From the NCBI GenBank assembly GCA_004794655.1, contig SMMW01000080.1:403501-467500 (forward strand): a DNA stretch of 64,000 nt. The letters are read 5' to 3'. Of the stretch, positions 11,801 through 24,251 are shown one piece after another (position 1 is the stretch's first letter; each line of letters opens with the position of its first letter). The translations under genes were made by a program, and so were the position numbers. The stretch is from Marisa cornuarietis (lineage: Eukaryota > Mollusca > Gastropoda > Architaenioglossa > Ampullariidae). Below the pieces are notes generated by a model. The model saw only the letters and a program-made list of their open reading frames with translations, was not told the origin of the DNA and did not search any database.

Positions 11801-14800
11801 CCATCCTTTTGATGTAGTGCTGATGATGAATACTTGCATGCAAGATTCTCTTTTTCTACCTTGTATTTCTGTTCGTTGCTATGTCTGTATCATTCGATTG
11901 TCAACAAGTTTGGTCTGTGATTGAGCATGTGCTTTTCATTTTCAATCTATATTTTTGATGTTTTGTAATGCAAATTAGGTCAACTCTGCATTATGTTAAT
12001 GTGCTTATTTATATGATGCATACCATATCATACTACATCCACTGAAACAACTTAAATGATAATACAGTGATAACATGAAAAAAACAACAGCATTACAAAC
12101 CTGCAAGAGGGTGCCTTCAGGAAAAAGACCTGGGTGAAGCTTGGACAAAAGTTGTGCTGTTTCAGGTGTTAATGTAGTGCTCACCTGAGTTGTTCCATCA
12201 CTCAGGTGAGTTTCAATTCTTGAGATAATATGATGCCCCTCTGAGTAGAAATATTAAAGAAAAGAGGAACAAAAAAAATAAATCTAACCCTAAACTTGAA
12301 TGACAAAACTGCACTAAAATTTGCTCAAAAATGGTAGACATTAAACAAAAAAATGGAAATGGAAAAATCATTTGCAAAAGCAACAAAAGAAAGCAAAGAT
12401 ACTGTTTCTAATTGCATTCACCTTGACTGTAAAACTAATTAGTTAACACTTATATTTGGGTCTCTTTTCCTCTGTTGTCATCTTCTGATGACTGTTTTAC
12501 ATAATTTTTAAAATAAAAACATACCCTCATCTGGATTCTGAGTTAGTGTAACTGTCACAGTTTCAGGTATAGGTAGAGCAATTCCTCTGCCAAGCAGAGC
12601 TGTCTGCCTTTCTTCCCCTTCTTCCATTTCTGTTCCTGTGCCATCACCATTTTCCCCAGACAGAATCTCCACATTTACCTGAATTAAATATTAATGCAAA
12701 AGATTAAAAAAATATAAGAAGCTCTAAGAGATGAAATCGTTCAAGAGGCAGATGCAGAACTCAAACATACATCATAAAAGTACTTGCACTCCTGCAAATT
12801 TGTCAGCTAAGTTTATCATTTAGATCTTACTGTTGAGGCTGTAACAGGCAGGCTTCCATTCTCAATGTCCTTGAGGGCTTGGTGGATGTGGTTCTTCAAG
12901 TCATTGACAGTTGGGAAGAGTGTGAGATCATGTCGCTCTGGGATGGAGTCAGATCCTGCAAACATCTCTCGTAAAACATATGCTCTGGAAAAGAACCCAA
13001 AATTTTAATTTTAAAATAGTGAAATATAAAAAATATTTACACTTTATCACTTATAAGCATTCCTGTATATTATATTTGTCATTCAATACTTGCTGCAGAT
13101 ACCATGTGCATGAGGTCTGCCTTGACGATTTAAAAAGCAGCAAATCCTCTTTTCTTTCATGTCTTTGCATTACACAAGACTTCCCAGGATAGATAAGACT
13201 TCTCCCTATCCCCCTCATTCTTACATTTATACCTCTTTTTTAATTGATTATTTCAGCCAAAACTCTCATTAAAGGCGGAACTTCTTGTGGGCAGTTTTTG
13301 AAATGGTTTCGCCCAGGCAAGGGAAGGTAGGTTGCCCACAATGCAGACTTTTACATGCAGTCAGTCTTCCCTAATTGTTACCCCAACAAAAGGCAGGAAA
13401 GAGATCACAGGCGGTGCCGACTGCCGAGCAATAAAACATCTTTCGCACCCGAGTACTGACTGTTGGCGTTGAGAAAGCTGAGGTGAAACAGTTTGCAACT
13501 GAATATACTGTTAGGGTTAGGACCAACAATGGAATGTATTTTCCATAAAACAGAGAGAAAACTAAAGGAGATAAGATAAAACAGCAGATATGACACAAAC
13601 AAAACTTAATTTTTAAACATTATTCTTCTTGCTTTCGTTTATCTTTCTCTATATCTCTATATCTTTCTTTAATAACAATATTCAACATTTTCAGTTATTT
13701 TCCTAGTGAGTGACATAAAGTACATCTGTGTTTGGGTGCAATATTCGTACTTTTACAAATGGGCAACAATTCACCTGTAACACAGTGCCCATTCACCATC
13801 TACAAAAGTGATCCCACGGTCCACGTTTGTTTGTTGGTGAGCACAAGGTGAAGGACAATGTAGATCATGATCATTCAGTCTGTGCACCTCTTCGCTCGAA
13901 GTGAAGATGTCAAAAATGGATGGGCATGTGCTGATTATCTTTGGCTGTCCTAACGGGTATATTATGGTCTGGAACTCGTCATCCCGGCTAAGGAAGCCGT
14001 TTTGGCTGTGATCTCTACCCTGCCTATTGTCTGGGTAGTAATTGAAGACAACTGACAGCTAGCTGTCAGCACCGCATGTACTCATGCCTTCCCTTGTATG
14101 AGGGAAACCATTTTCTTCCTACGAAGAAGTTCCGCCTTTAAGAACACTGCTCACCTTAACTGCTTACGCACAGCATAAACCCTAGTCTCTCCTCCTGCTA
14201 CCAGACCTCGAATTTTCTGGACAACCTTCGGGTGCAGCCTCACATCAGATTCTATGAAGTCACTGCTGTTGACTACATCGCTTCCTATGACATCTAACCT
14301 GAACTCTGGTTTCTTGTCTACATTCCGGTGGTCCTCATCATGAAATTCATGAGCTTTCTCTGTTGGTAGCTGAACATAATATCTGTATACATGGACGGAT
14401 CACATGCTAAGTTGTTATAACCACATGACAATGGAAAGAAGTAAATAATTTTTTCTTTCATTTATGCATGAAATGCAGAACAGCAAGAAGAATGTGCAAA
14501 TTGTTCTCTTGATAGGTCTTGCTTAATAAAATATTTTCTCTGAAAGCTTGGACTGTTTTGTATAAAACATTTAATTCAGCAAGCAAGTTTCAATGATCTA
14601 TGCTGGAATATGATGGTCAGAACAAGTATTTTTTGGTTTTGACAATATTGGGGAAGACCCACCGCACTGATAATTTAAAAGAATCATCTGTTTAAATAGA
14701 TGCCAACCTTTCTTGACCCCAGGCATCTAAGCGTCGTTCACGAAGTTCATGGAATGCTTTATCCATGGCCATTCGCAGGGACTTCTTATCCTGCTGCAGA

Positions 14801-17800
14801 TCAACGCTGTAGTTGGGGAACTTGCGAACCTTCTTTATATATATCCTGTGGATAATTATTTTAATATTTTCACTTTATGACAAAGCTTGCTGCTTTTCAT
14901 GGTCTCTTTTAAACACAGTCTCTTTTCACAACTCTATGGTCCAAGCAAAAGCTTACTTCTTTAGACAACAGACTGGTTCTGTAATGTTCTTTCAGTTTTA
15001 GAGACATCATCACTATTTCAATAAAATCATGCTCAATACTTTTTGGGTAAGACACGAGGTAAATTTATCCAGTGATAAAACAAATACTGCTATTGTGAAA
15101 AATAAATTATATTTAAAGTTTATGTTGGCTCACCTAGGTGCTTTGTCAATATGGAGTTAAAGAAAAAGAAAGAGTCAGATGGGTGACCTTGTTTATGCAA
15201 TACTTCAATGCATTGTAAAAGAGAACATGCCTGTGCTTGCTGTAAACAAAATTTTCTGATCTCAATACTGAGAAATCTATCTATTACAAACACTTACTGT
15301 ACACGCCATACTTTTTTTTTTTTTTTTTTCAATTAGTACTTTATTTAAAAAGAAAAAGCTCAAATCATATATGCTGACCATACAAATGGATATGCCGAAC
15401 ACAATAAAAACTATAAGAATAATTAGTAAGAAGTCTATGATATAAAATATTTCACGGACTACCTGGCAGGGCAGGTCTGGCGATACTGCATAATGTGGTT
15501 GGAGTCATGGTAACGCTTGTTGGTGCTGCCTTTTCGGCGTGGCCCATACTGGCACTCCATTACTACTGCTCTACTACCTTACAGTCCATAAGTAAATAAT
15601 ATATTCATAAATTTGTGATAACATTCACAATACTTTTCAAATCCTTGGGAGAATAAACATTTCTCCCTATTAGACACTACTAAACCCATACATCATAACT
15701 ACTCATGAAAATATGTCTGCAAAAATATAACACAAAAAGCATAACAATACCACTGTTTACCCTCAATAAAGCACAGAAAGTAAACTCAATGTTATTTTGG
15801 GTAAAATGTATATAAAATAAAAGCAACAGGTAAAACATGTTAGCCTTAATTTTGAGCTCTATTCCAACTTGATCAAATGGTAAGAGTTATAAATACTTTA
15901 TTGAAGAGAAATGTGTTGACACTGTGACAAACTTGATGTGAACATAGGGTTGACAACAAGAATTTTCTAAAGCAGAATTGTGAAAATCAACTAGTAAAAC
16001 TCCAGCTTACAATCATTTTGAAAGAAGTTTGCATTATGACTTCTCTTTCTTATTTTATTTTTGAAACCCCCTCCCACCCCTTTTACAATTCTATAATTTT
16101 ATTCTTCCAACTCTGAATCCTTGGGAAAGATGATTTTTAATGGAAGTCCTATCTCTCACACTTAATGGTAGAAATGTGATTATATTTCTTCTCTCACAGT
16201 AATTAATTTCCATCAAATTCAGAACTGTGGCTGCAGCATTATATTGTCTTTATGAACCAAGCCAGATAGGGTTACACTCCCCAACTGCTGACACCTCTTT
16301 AGTAAAGTTTAAATTACTTAGTTTTAACATCCAGTACTCGGAATTGTTTCTGTTCTGTTTGCTCATTATCGTCACTCACTATACTGTCTGTGATCACCAG
16401 TGGATCATGTTAAAGCAATTTATCTTCTGCTTCCCCTCATAGCAAACTGTCCCAGCCATAGTCAGACTGGCTGAAAAGCCTTTCTGGCATGGTCCATATC
16501 AACATCACTTGATTAATTCAATCTGATTAAATTAATAAAGCATATAAAAGCCTACTGATTAGAGGATCATCATCCAAACCCAAAGGTGTGCAGTCAAGCC
16601 AGTTCGATAACCATGTAGTATAGTATACTTCCCCCAGTTAACCCAGCTATGAAAAGGGTCCCCAACTCCTTAGCGGGCTGGGCAATATAAGGCAGTGAGG
16701 GAAAGGAGACTGGCGCTACACTCACAAGAAGCTGGTCTCTAGGGGTCTGTAACACTTCACTCTCCAATGACTATCAGGCTTCCTTTGCCTTTTATGGTTT
16801 GTCTGACAATTATGGAAGAAACCACACACTCACCCACATTGACAAAGGGGATCCCATCGAAGGGCACATACTGAGATTTCCACATGAGACGGGTGGAGGG
16901 TTTGGCTGGACTGGGAGACTGTCGTGTCCCCCAGAAGCTTTGTGTTTGCTGCTTATGATATGTTAACACTAGATCAAGTTCCCCCTCTGTTTCCACATAG
17001 CCACGATAACTCTCCCCAATTTTCTGTAAACAGGAAAACAATTATACGAAAGGCTGATCATCCAACTAAAAACAAATATTCAGCACTTTAAAAAAAACCA
17101 ACACATTTTTCAGTTTGTGAACAGATTTTAAGAGATGATGTATGCTACATAAATTATAATTTTGTATACTATCTAAACACGAATGTCAGTAAGCGACTAT
17201 TTATTAAGTTACATATGTTTTAGTATTTTTAGATAGTCACTTCTAGTGACATAAAATTTATGAGTAAATTACATTACTAAACTTAGTGTGAATCAATTTC
17301 ATGATAAAGTCATGCTTTTCTAAAATACTTTGCTTTAGTAAAATAAGTTATTCACTTAATATACAATACAGTAAAAAAAAAAAAGGTGGCTACATAACAA
17401 CAAAAGCTGTCTAAATACCACAAGATTATTTGCCATAGAGTTGATCATTTTGCAACAAGATCCATTTCTAGGCAGTGAAGGGAGAAATATATGCTAACCT
17501 CACAGTTATTTAGACGAGCTGCCCAAGAAGGAATGCTCTGTGGAAATGTATTTGCAGATGTTTGGGGAGGTGGCATCAAGATAGCAGCTATACTATCAGC
17601 AGTGGACACTGCAAGGTCACTTGTGCCTTCGTGTATATCAAGGCTGATGCTCTCTGTTGATAAGTCAAATAAAGTCAAAGTTGAATAAAACACTCAGCTC
17701 TGTTAATCTGATAATTTTGTAGTCTTCTTTTGTGGCCACATTCAAAGGTTTTAAAAAACAGGACAACTAAAACTTTAAAAAAAACAACCTTTTGACAGTT

Positions 17801-19973
17801 GATTTGTTTAAATTTCCGTACTACTTATAAGTGACCCTCCACGACGAAATTAGTCTTCAGATTTTGAGATTTGCCAAATTGCATATTTTTAAAAAGTACA
17901 GGTTCTGAACTTTCTTTAGATAGAAAAGTTGTTCTTCTAGTCCTAAAATTGAGTGAGTTATAAGCGTTTGAAGTGTGAAAGTACGGTGGCGGCCATTTTG
18001 AGAAAAACGGGTTTAAAGATTTTTTGGCAATTTCAGTAGGTTTTTCCTTAGCAACGGGTACTTCTAATTGTTCAAATTGTACTGAATTTTGCATTATGAT
18101 AAAATACAGCAAGCTACATGATTTCACGTAGCAAAAAATACAAGTGGTGCGTCAGATTCTTCCTCAGAATGATCATCTGAAATCTGCTGTTCCTCTGACA
18201 CAGATTCGTCGTCGCTCGTTAAATCGTCGTCTTTCCCGAAATATTCTGTAATTAATCTTCCTAGTTCTAATTGTTCGGAACGCGGAAGAGTTGCAGATTG
18301 ATCGGAATTAAGTAAAGCTAATAATGCTTCGTCACTTAGGTAGTTTTTCACCATGCTTTCGCTTAACGCATCACTTTGAAAGTGTGCACAAAACCTGACG
18401 GAAAGAACTAGTTTCGCCCCCTTAAACCAATCGCGCGGCGCCTTTTCTTTCGTTGCCAAGGCCAGTTCAGTATCGGATTCTCCCATTGGATAGCGTCGAG
18501 ATGGCCGACCAGATTTGTTTACTCCTTAACTTTTGCAGATAAATCTTTTGATTGGTTCATATTTGAAGTGTTCTTTACAGAAGTTGAACATACAGACTCC
18601 GGGCTTTCTAGCAAGGTATAACACGATGGGGTTCGGACAGGGAAACAGTACTGAAAAAGCGTTTGAATTTCGTCAATTTTCTGCAGAAATCGGTACGGAT
18701 CGCAGTAGGGTACCTCGATTAAAACGCATTTTAAGTCAATTTTTAACTTTTATTTTAACATAGTATATTTTTCTGAGGTTTAATAACCAAGGAATCCATT
18801 TTTAAAGAAAAGTCAAACTGCTCAAAATTGACCCCTATCACCTTTCGGGGCCTATAGCTCAAAACTGCTCCGCGTGACTTAAGACTCATTTCGTCGTGGA
18901 GGGTCACATATCATTACATCTCTCAACAGTGCAATTCTGATCATTTTAAAAGCATCACCTGCTGTATTACTATTATTAAAAACCCTTTTATCAGAAGCCA
19001 AGATCTTTGACTGTCCCAGATTGTGCACTCTGAATTAAAATAAGCCTACAAAAGCCGACCCTATCCCTTAATGGAATGTTCACATACAAATTCAAGGAAG
19101 AAATCAATTATCAGCTTATATTGAATTTTAGCAAAAGTTAGCTTGCCTACACCTGCAATATCTCCTTTGGTGGAATGAATTAGTTCTGATGGATCAGCTA
19201 CAGCAATGATGGTGGCAAACTCAGGGTTGCCAACACTTGGTACCACTTGCCAAACTCGCCCTGCTCCATCTGGCTGGCTGGTGGTGATGAGATCTGAACT
19301 TGTTGGCAAGGTGATGACCTGTATTGTCTGGGGCTGTGTGATGACTCGTGCAGCTGAGATGGGAGCTGCCAGCAATGACTGAAGAGTAGCATGACTTGCC
19401 CTCACTGAAATTACAATTTAAAAAAATAAAAAGTGCCATCAGAGGGAATTAACTGCTTAAAAGTAGTGTCTCATGTAGATTACAATTAGGTTCGAGGAGG
19501 AATTGCGCCAAGCCAGCAACTAAGGCTATATCACGGCAGGGCAGCCAGCCCTGTAAACAGATGCCACATGCAGAGAAAGAACAGCATGCCCGAGATGAGA
19601 ACTGAACCATGGACAGCCAACCTTCACTGTATTGGTGACAGGCGCTAACCGTTGCGCCACCGGACCGCCCTACAATTAGGTTCCTAGATATGCACTAGAT
19701 ATACATCTTGCTTAGTAAGACCTAAATGGAACTGATTGGTTAGTTCATACAGCACAAACCTGAGGATATTGCTGCATGCTTTTCAATATCTGTCTCATCA
19801 AGGGTCTCCATTTTGATGCATCCTTCTAGCAATTCAGCTGCATTGGCTGCTGTTACTGTAGTGACTGGCAAAGTGACAACCATGGAGGCATCAGAAGAGA
19901 CAACAGCAATGTTGGTGGTATCTGCAACCACTTCACTTTCTTTTGTCATGTTGATTCTAGAAAATGCTGCCAT
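8898..19973 (-). CDS. CARF: Calcium-responsive transcription factor (CARF/ALS2CR8 family), 13 coding exons
   Basis: Family members are nuclear DNA-binding activators; mammalian CARF binds the calcium-response element of the BDNF promoter. Exons in coding order: 19973-19760, 19404-19153, 17653-17499, 17023-16834, 15577-15463, 14845-14708, 14382-14155, 12984-12831, 12678-12525, 12240-12101, 11349-11095, 9575-9458, 8944-8898. Phases match throughout, giving 2160 nt (719 aa); human CARF is 725 aa. The conserved core spans about residues 200-470: [46 protein letters not shown], then Cys-containing [11 protein letters not shown] and [22 protein letters not shown], and [20 protein letters not shown]. 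The C-terminal third is Thr/Ser/Glu-rich, likely the activation region. The start is uncertain: an acceptor-like ...TTTTCTAG lies just upstream of a second in-frame ATG at 19949 (711 aa), which has a better context. The small last exon (15 codons) is supported by phase and by the otherwise immediate TGA after exon 12. Confidence 0.93.
9262..9284. repeat. (TG)n microsatellite
   Basis: About 11 uninterrupted TG units in CARF intron 12. Confidence 0.95.
10385..10556. mobile_element. pogo-like MITE, partial copy
   Basis: The right end GAAGAGGTTTCACTG is followed by TA. The preceding 170 bp align with the right half of the intact MITE at 54453-54775 (for example GTAGTCATAAT and GGGTTGTA). The left terminal repeat was not found. 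It lies in CARF intron 11. Confidence 0.55.
11472..11745 (+). repeat. tRNA-derived SINE, family with CCTGTTTACAGGG core
   Basis: A tRNA-like head (GGCAGTTAGTCCGATGGCTA, then GGGTTTATATCTC as a worn box B) is followed by the core CACCTGTTTACAGGG. The core is shared with 19490-19672, 44028-44345 and 61618-61880. It lies in CARF intron 10. Confidence 0.65.
13273..14137. mobile_element. Non-autonomous DNA transposon with TTAA duplications
   Basis: An 865-bp unit with inverted ends AGGCGGAACTTCTT, flanked by TTAA at 13269-13272 and 14138-14141. TTAA duplication is typical of piggyBac- and Kolobok-type elements; the ends do not decide between them. No transposase ORF was found. It sits in CARF intron 7, with its border about a dozen bases from the intron's 5' splice site. 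Confidence 0.75.
16545..16790 (+). repeat. tRNA-derived SINE, family with CCCAGCTG core
   Basis: A worn head with box-B-like AGTTCGATAAC (about 16600-16610) and a core with AACCCAGCTATG, GGGTCCCCAACTCC and AAGGCAGTGAGGGA, which align with the copy at 6838-7115. It lies in CARF intron 4. Confidence 0.65.
17831..18907. mobile_element. DNA transposon-like element with 30-bp terminal inverted repeats
   Basis: A 1077-bp unit in CARF intron 2. The left end GTGACCCTCCACGACGAAAT (17831-17850) is repeated inverted at 18888-18907. The inverted match extends to 30 bp with 2 mismatches (17831-17860 against 18878-18907). Flanks show no clean duplication. It contains a minus-strand ORF of 120 codons (18124-18486) that I do not recognise and no standard transposase. 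Confidence 0.8.
18124..18486 (-). CDS. Unrecognised ORF inside the 1.08-kb inverted-repeat element
   Basis: 120 codons from ATG (18486) to TAG, contained wholly between the terminal inverted repeats. The N-terminal part has no recognisable motif. The C-terminal 40 residues are strongly acidic and serine-rich ([18 protein letters not shown]). Such acidic tracts occur near the N-terminus of some transposases, including piggyBac types, so this may be a truncated first part of a transposase. It could equally be a chance ORF. No promoter or splicing evidence. Confidence 0.3.
   Translation of the reverse strand: MGESDTELALATKEKAPRDWFKGAKLVLSVRFCAHFQSDALSESMVKNYLSDEALLALLNSDQSATLPRSEQLELGRLITEYFGKDDDLTSDDESVSEEQQISDDHSEEESDAPLVFFAT
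19490..19672 (-). repeat. tRNA-derived SINE, family with CCTGTTTACAGGG core
   Basis: On the minus strand, box A TGGCGCAACGGTTAGCGCC, box B GGTTCAGTTCTC, then TCTGTTTACAGGGCTGG. This is the best-preserved tRNA-like head of this family in the window. It lies in CARF intron 1. Confidence 0.75.
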
Positions 19974-22254
19974 TGAAAAATGTGGTAATGTAAAACATTG
20001 AGGATTTTTACTACACATACAACAGCACTTTCTTCTTTGTATGTGTTGAGGAGGTTGGAGAAGATGAGTACAATATTCAAACTTACAGTAAAATACTATC
20101 AATAGCCCAAACTGAAGTACAAAAGCATTTATTTGTATTTAAGAAATATTAGTTTTTCTCATATACTGCCACAAGCAAATCAAATGCACACATTGTTTAC
20201 TACAAAATATATCCTTTAAAAAAACTTTGTGTTCCGTTTCTGGTCATTGTTTTAGCTCTTTACAGTTGTATGCCTTACAAATAATTCTTCTACAGGTTTC
20301 TTTAAAAGTAAAAATTCATATAAACAGCCTGTCAGGCCCTAATATACTCATGTTCTCTTTACTCTGTACACATACAAAATTACTAAGACTGAAAAAAAAT
20401 TTAAACTCAAAATTAAGGACTATGTATTCTGAAGATAAGAAATGAGAAGTTAACTATGAAATGACTACTATGATGACTGAACCAGCAGCTCTTAAGGTAA
20501 ACATTCAAATTCAAAAGTTAAATTTTTGGCAGTTTTCCAGTTTTGATGAGTCTTTGGTATGCTGAACCTCTAGTACATAGTTACTGGACCCACTCTTGGT
20601 GTAGCTGAAGGAAACATGAATTATTTCAAATTTTTTTCAAACCCACCCACGAATTCAAAAATATTCCTGGAAGGCTAATTAAATACTTATGAGGTTTGAA
20701 ATTGTAGTTTTGCTTCTACACATTGTAAAACTGGTGCCAAACTGATGAGAATCGTCCGCTCTGTTTTACTGTCAGAAAGGTCGACTGCAAATTTAAACCT
20801 AATTTTGACTGGCTTTCTTTCTACAAGCCCTCAATTAAAGCTTGGTGGTTTTGTCCAATCAACTGATAGCTTTTGAACTTGAAGGTATCTTTACTGTCGG
20901 GTAGTGTTGTTTTTGTGCTAAGAATAGCTTGCAAAATGGGAAACAGGCATCTTATTTGAACATAAAGGCCAAAGAAATTACATTAAGGACACCTTAGACC
21001 CAGAAGTGGATTCTGCCATTTCATACTTTAATAGGAAGAATTGTTTTTTTCATTCAATTGTAGTTCTATCCTAATTAACAAGCCAAATTTCTCAAATTCA
21101 GATTCTTTTTAACCTTTATATCCTTTAAGATAGCATTTTAAACTATTATTTCTCAGTAATGTGCTCACTCCTGGAGTGATGCATTTGGCAATACAGCCTT
21201 CTATTACATTGCTATCAATAATAGCAAATGTAGTCAATGTGCTAGTTTAGGAAATACAGTGACATAACCAAAATCTTAAAGATGAGGTGATTGACAGTCA
21301 CATTCTCTTCACCTTGCACATGCACACTTGTTTGTCAAAGTAGGCAATGCATTATTTACAAATTAAATAGAATTTCAAAAACTCTTAATAAATGGGAAAG
21401 ACCATGATTTGGAAAACAGATTCGGACCATTGTAAACTTTCACACTGGGTATTGTGGAAGGAAAAAATTCATGAGTACGTGAATTTTTAGAAAAAAAGGT
21501 CAAAAGCTGTTTTCTTATTAGCCTTCTCACTTTTCTATACTTTTGTGGAGAAGGCCAGGGGGCCAGCTGCACAACACATTTCTAATTTTACACACTTTTA
21601 GGCCTTAAATCTTTTTAGATAATCAGTTTAAAGTGCACATCACAATTTTAGAATTACTTTTGTTATGACGTTCATTTACATGTATTTTATGCCATTGGCA
21701 CTTCATTCAGAAGAAACCGTCTCATATGCATATAAAGTCGCGAATAAAACCACAGTTTGGTTTTTTTCGTTCTACTTATTCGTGTCCTACACTAGCTGTA
21801 GTAATGCCTTGTGATTTGCCGGCTACGTTTTTTTCGAAGGCGGTATTACAGCTTCACCGTTTTGTTTTGTTTTGTCATTGACATTATAAATCCTTTTATA
21901 CGTTCCTATCCTGTCAGCACAGTCAACATAGTCATACACTAATGATTTTAATAAACTGCCATCAATCGCTCAAAGACAACAATAAACCAGTGTCAAGTGT
22001 AGTAGCCTATACGGGCCGTTGTTTATGTTTGTTTAATCTTGGCTGAGGGTGAGGAACTGATAAAAAATGAAACTTTATGGTTTCCGCCATCTTTTTTACA
22101 TTTGAGATCAGTAACAGAAAGTAAGAAAATCAAGCAACAAAACTGAAAAGGTAAGCAGGTAGGCTCTACACGGAGTCCTGCAGCCGTCTGCATTAACTGC
22201 GATTTGAAGTCAAAGCGTGAACGTGAAAACGAGTCACAAACCTCGTAGTCGACA
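19974..22254 (-). other. CARF upstream region, presumed 5' UTR intron
   Basis: AT-rich with no supportable exon on either strand. It separates the CARF coding start from the CpG-rich motif cluster at about 22.3 kb. Confidence 0.4.
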
Positions 22255-22320
22255 AACCTCGTCTTCAAGATGGCGTCGAGAAAGAGGCCAAACTCCCGCG
22301 CATGCGCAAAACAGATACAT
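22255..22320. promoter_or_regulatory. Candidate CARF promoter with NRF1 and YY1-type motifs
   Basis: A locally CpG-rich patch in AT-rich sequence, upstream of the CARF coding start. It contains a palindromic NRF1 core GCGCATGCGC at 22298-22307 and a YY1-type AAGATGGCG at 22267-22275. On the minus strand just downstream there are two nearby copies of ACGAGGTTTGT, each a possible GAG|GTTTGT donor for a 5' UTR exon; two CARF introns also use GTTTGT. The link to CARF is inferred from position. Confidence 0.45.
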
Positions 22321-22350
22321 TTCGAACAGTACACTCAGTGCGAGTACTGA

Positions 22351-23739
22351 TATACAGTATATATATATATATTGCTAATCCGCTTTCTCCGAAACTATAA
22401 TCAATCCTCAGTAACACGTACAACTTATTAAAACAACGACACGCAAAAAAGTATTAAATTCGTTTTGCCACTAGGCAGTTGCAGAACTTTCGTATTAGTA
22501 ATAATAATTGTATTATAATGGTTTCCGTTCGTAAGAATTGTGGACATATGGATGCCCATAACTCGAGGTCATGTGAACGGTCAATACCACCCGTACAATG
22601 ACGATAATATTTGGGGGGTCCTGGAACTTGACATTAACCTACCAACCAGCATACATTCTCAGTGTTGTGATCTCTTCATTTGAGACGGATTCATCCTAAT
22701 CTCCCATTCCTTCCCCTCTGACATTATAAGTGATTTGTGTTTCCTTTGTCAATTTTCTTTGTTCAGTTACCTGTTCATTTTATTTTCCTTCCATCTATTC
22801 ATTCTCATTGTCTGGTATAACAGTAAGGGACGTACCAACTTGAACATTACTGTCAGCCTCCAGGATTGCTGGCTGTGATTTCCGGTCTGTTGCTTCTCTG
22901 TACTCAAAGCAAGTGAAGCAAAAGTCATATTTCAGGAACCTTTGCACCCACATAACGTCTTTCAGCTTCTGCTTTCAGATAAAGATTAAAGGGCACTTAC
23001 TGGAGGACACAGAGGTTCCGCTTCAGTTTCTCCCCTCGGGCAATCCTGTCCATTAAATGGAACATGATGACCAAACACCACCTGTTCTAATCCATGTGTG
23101 GGGGGTAAGGGAGAGGGGCTGAGGCTCGTGTATGTTAGGCGGTAAAATGGTGTACGCTTATGTCATTGTTTCACTTCGAAAATAAATTATTGTCTTTAAG
23201 CACTGCACTAGGAGAGGAAAGCTTGCATGTCAACAATTTTTAGTATTAATGTTTGGCATCTATTTCAGAATATGTACATCACCTTGTCCATCACAATGCA
23301 TACAGTAGCAGAAATGTAACAAATTTTGCTGTCAATGTCAATCTTATTTTCCAAAACGTTCATCACAAAATTCTCACCCCATAATTGTGTTTATTAGTTT
23401 AACAGAAGGTATTGAAAGCTAATTGATCACTTCTTTTTACTGATGACATAATCCTCTGTGTAGTAAAATTATCCTGAACAGGCAGGTTTGCCCACTGTAG
23501 TTCAAACAACTATTTCCATCAGACAGATCTACCAAAAGGATTACTTTCTGGCTTTGCTGGTTCATTACTGAATAATGATTTGAATGCATGGTTTACATCC
23601 AATGCAGGAGTGTTTTTTTGTCTTGTTTTGTAAAAGATGGATGATGCTGTCATCATTGAATGATAGAATTAAGTGCTACCACTGTAACAGGACAGAAACT
23701 GCATTACTATTGCATGCAAAAGCAAAAAAACCAGTCATT
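22351..23739. other. Intergenic, no recognised feature
   Basis: Begins near a (TA)n run at about 22355-22372. No exon or repeat border that I can support. Confidence 0.4.
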
Positions 23740-24185
23740 CGTTCCTCGACTGGCACCGATTGCTGAGAGAGCACATAGATGCTGCAGCTGACAAGACCCA
23801 CCACTCATGCCTATTTTGGGCGATAGTAAGCAGGTCCTGCACAGCACGACCACTCCCCTCCTTCAGGTTCGTAGGACAGTTTCTCTGGCCACCATGGGGT
23901 CAACCACCCTCCAAGGTACCTTAAAAGTCTTTGATAAGGTGTCATGCCGGGTCACATGGGCATGCCCAGACCAGACCAGCTCATGCTGCATCAGCGTTGC
24001 AAGCTGGGGTTACTGCTGTCCTGCAAGTGTGGCAATGTGCTTCATACAAAGTCATTGGTTTTATGTTCTCTGTACAAGATCTGGAACAGCCACCTCAGGT
24101 TCTTGGTTCAGCCTGGATTCTCCTTCTGTATCAACATGCAAAGTCCACGTTTTACACCCATAAAGTTAGATTGTTACTATGAGGG

Positions 24186-24251
24186 ACTTGTACAAACTTT
24201 ACTTCATAGTAAACCTGATGTTATGGCTGCACCAGACCCTCTCCAGCCTCA
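24186..24251 (+). repeat. Left arm of a 66-bp inverted duplication
   Basis: Matches the reverse complement of 24619-24684 at 63 of 66 positions. Both arms lie inside the decayed RTE element. Confidence 0.9.

Noticed and set aside
15309..15330. Processed pseudogene suggested by a long T-tract (poly(A) on the minus strand)
   Set aside because: No coding similarity next to the tract; it is an A-rich run in CARF intron 5.
22023..22334. 103-codon minus-strand ORF across the candidate CARF promoter
   Set aside because: Composition does not look like protein and it would need to be in the CARF leader; no homology seen.
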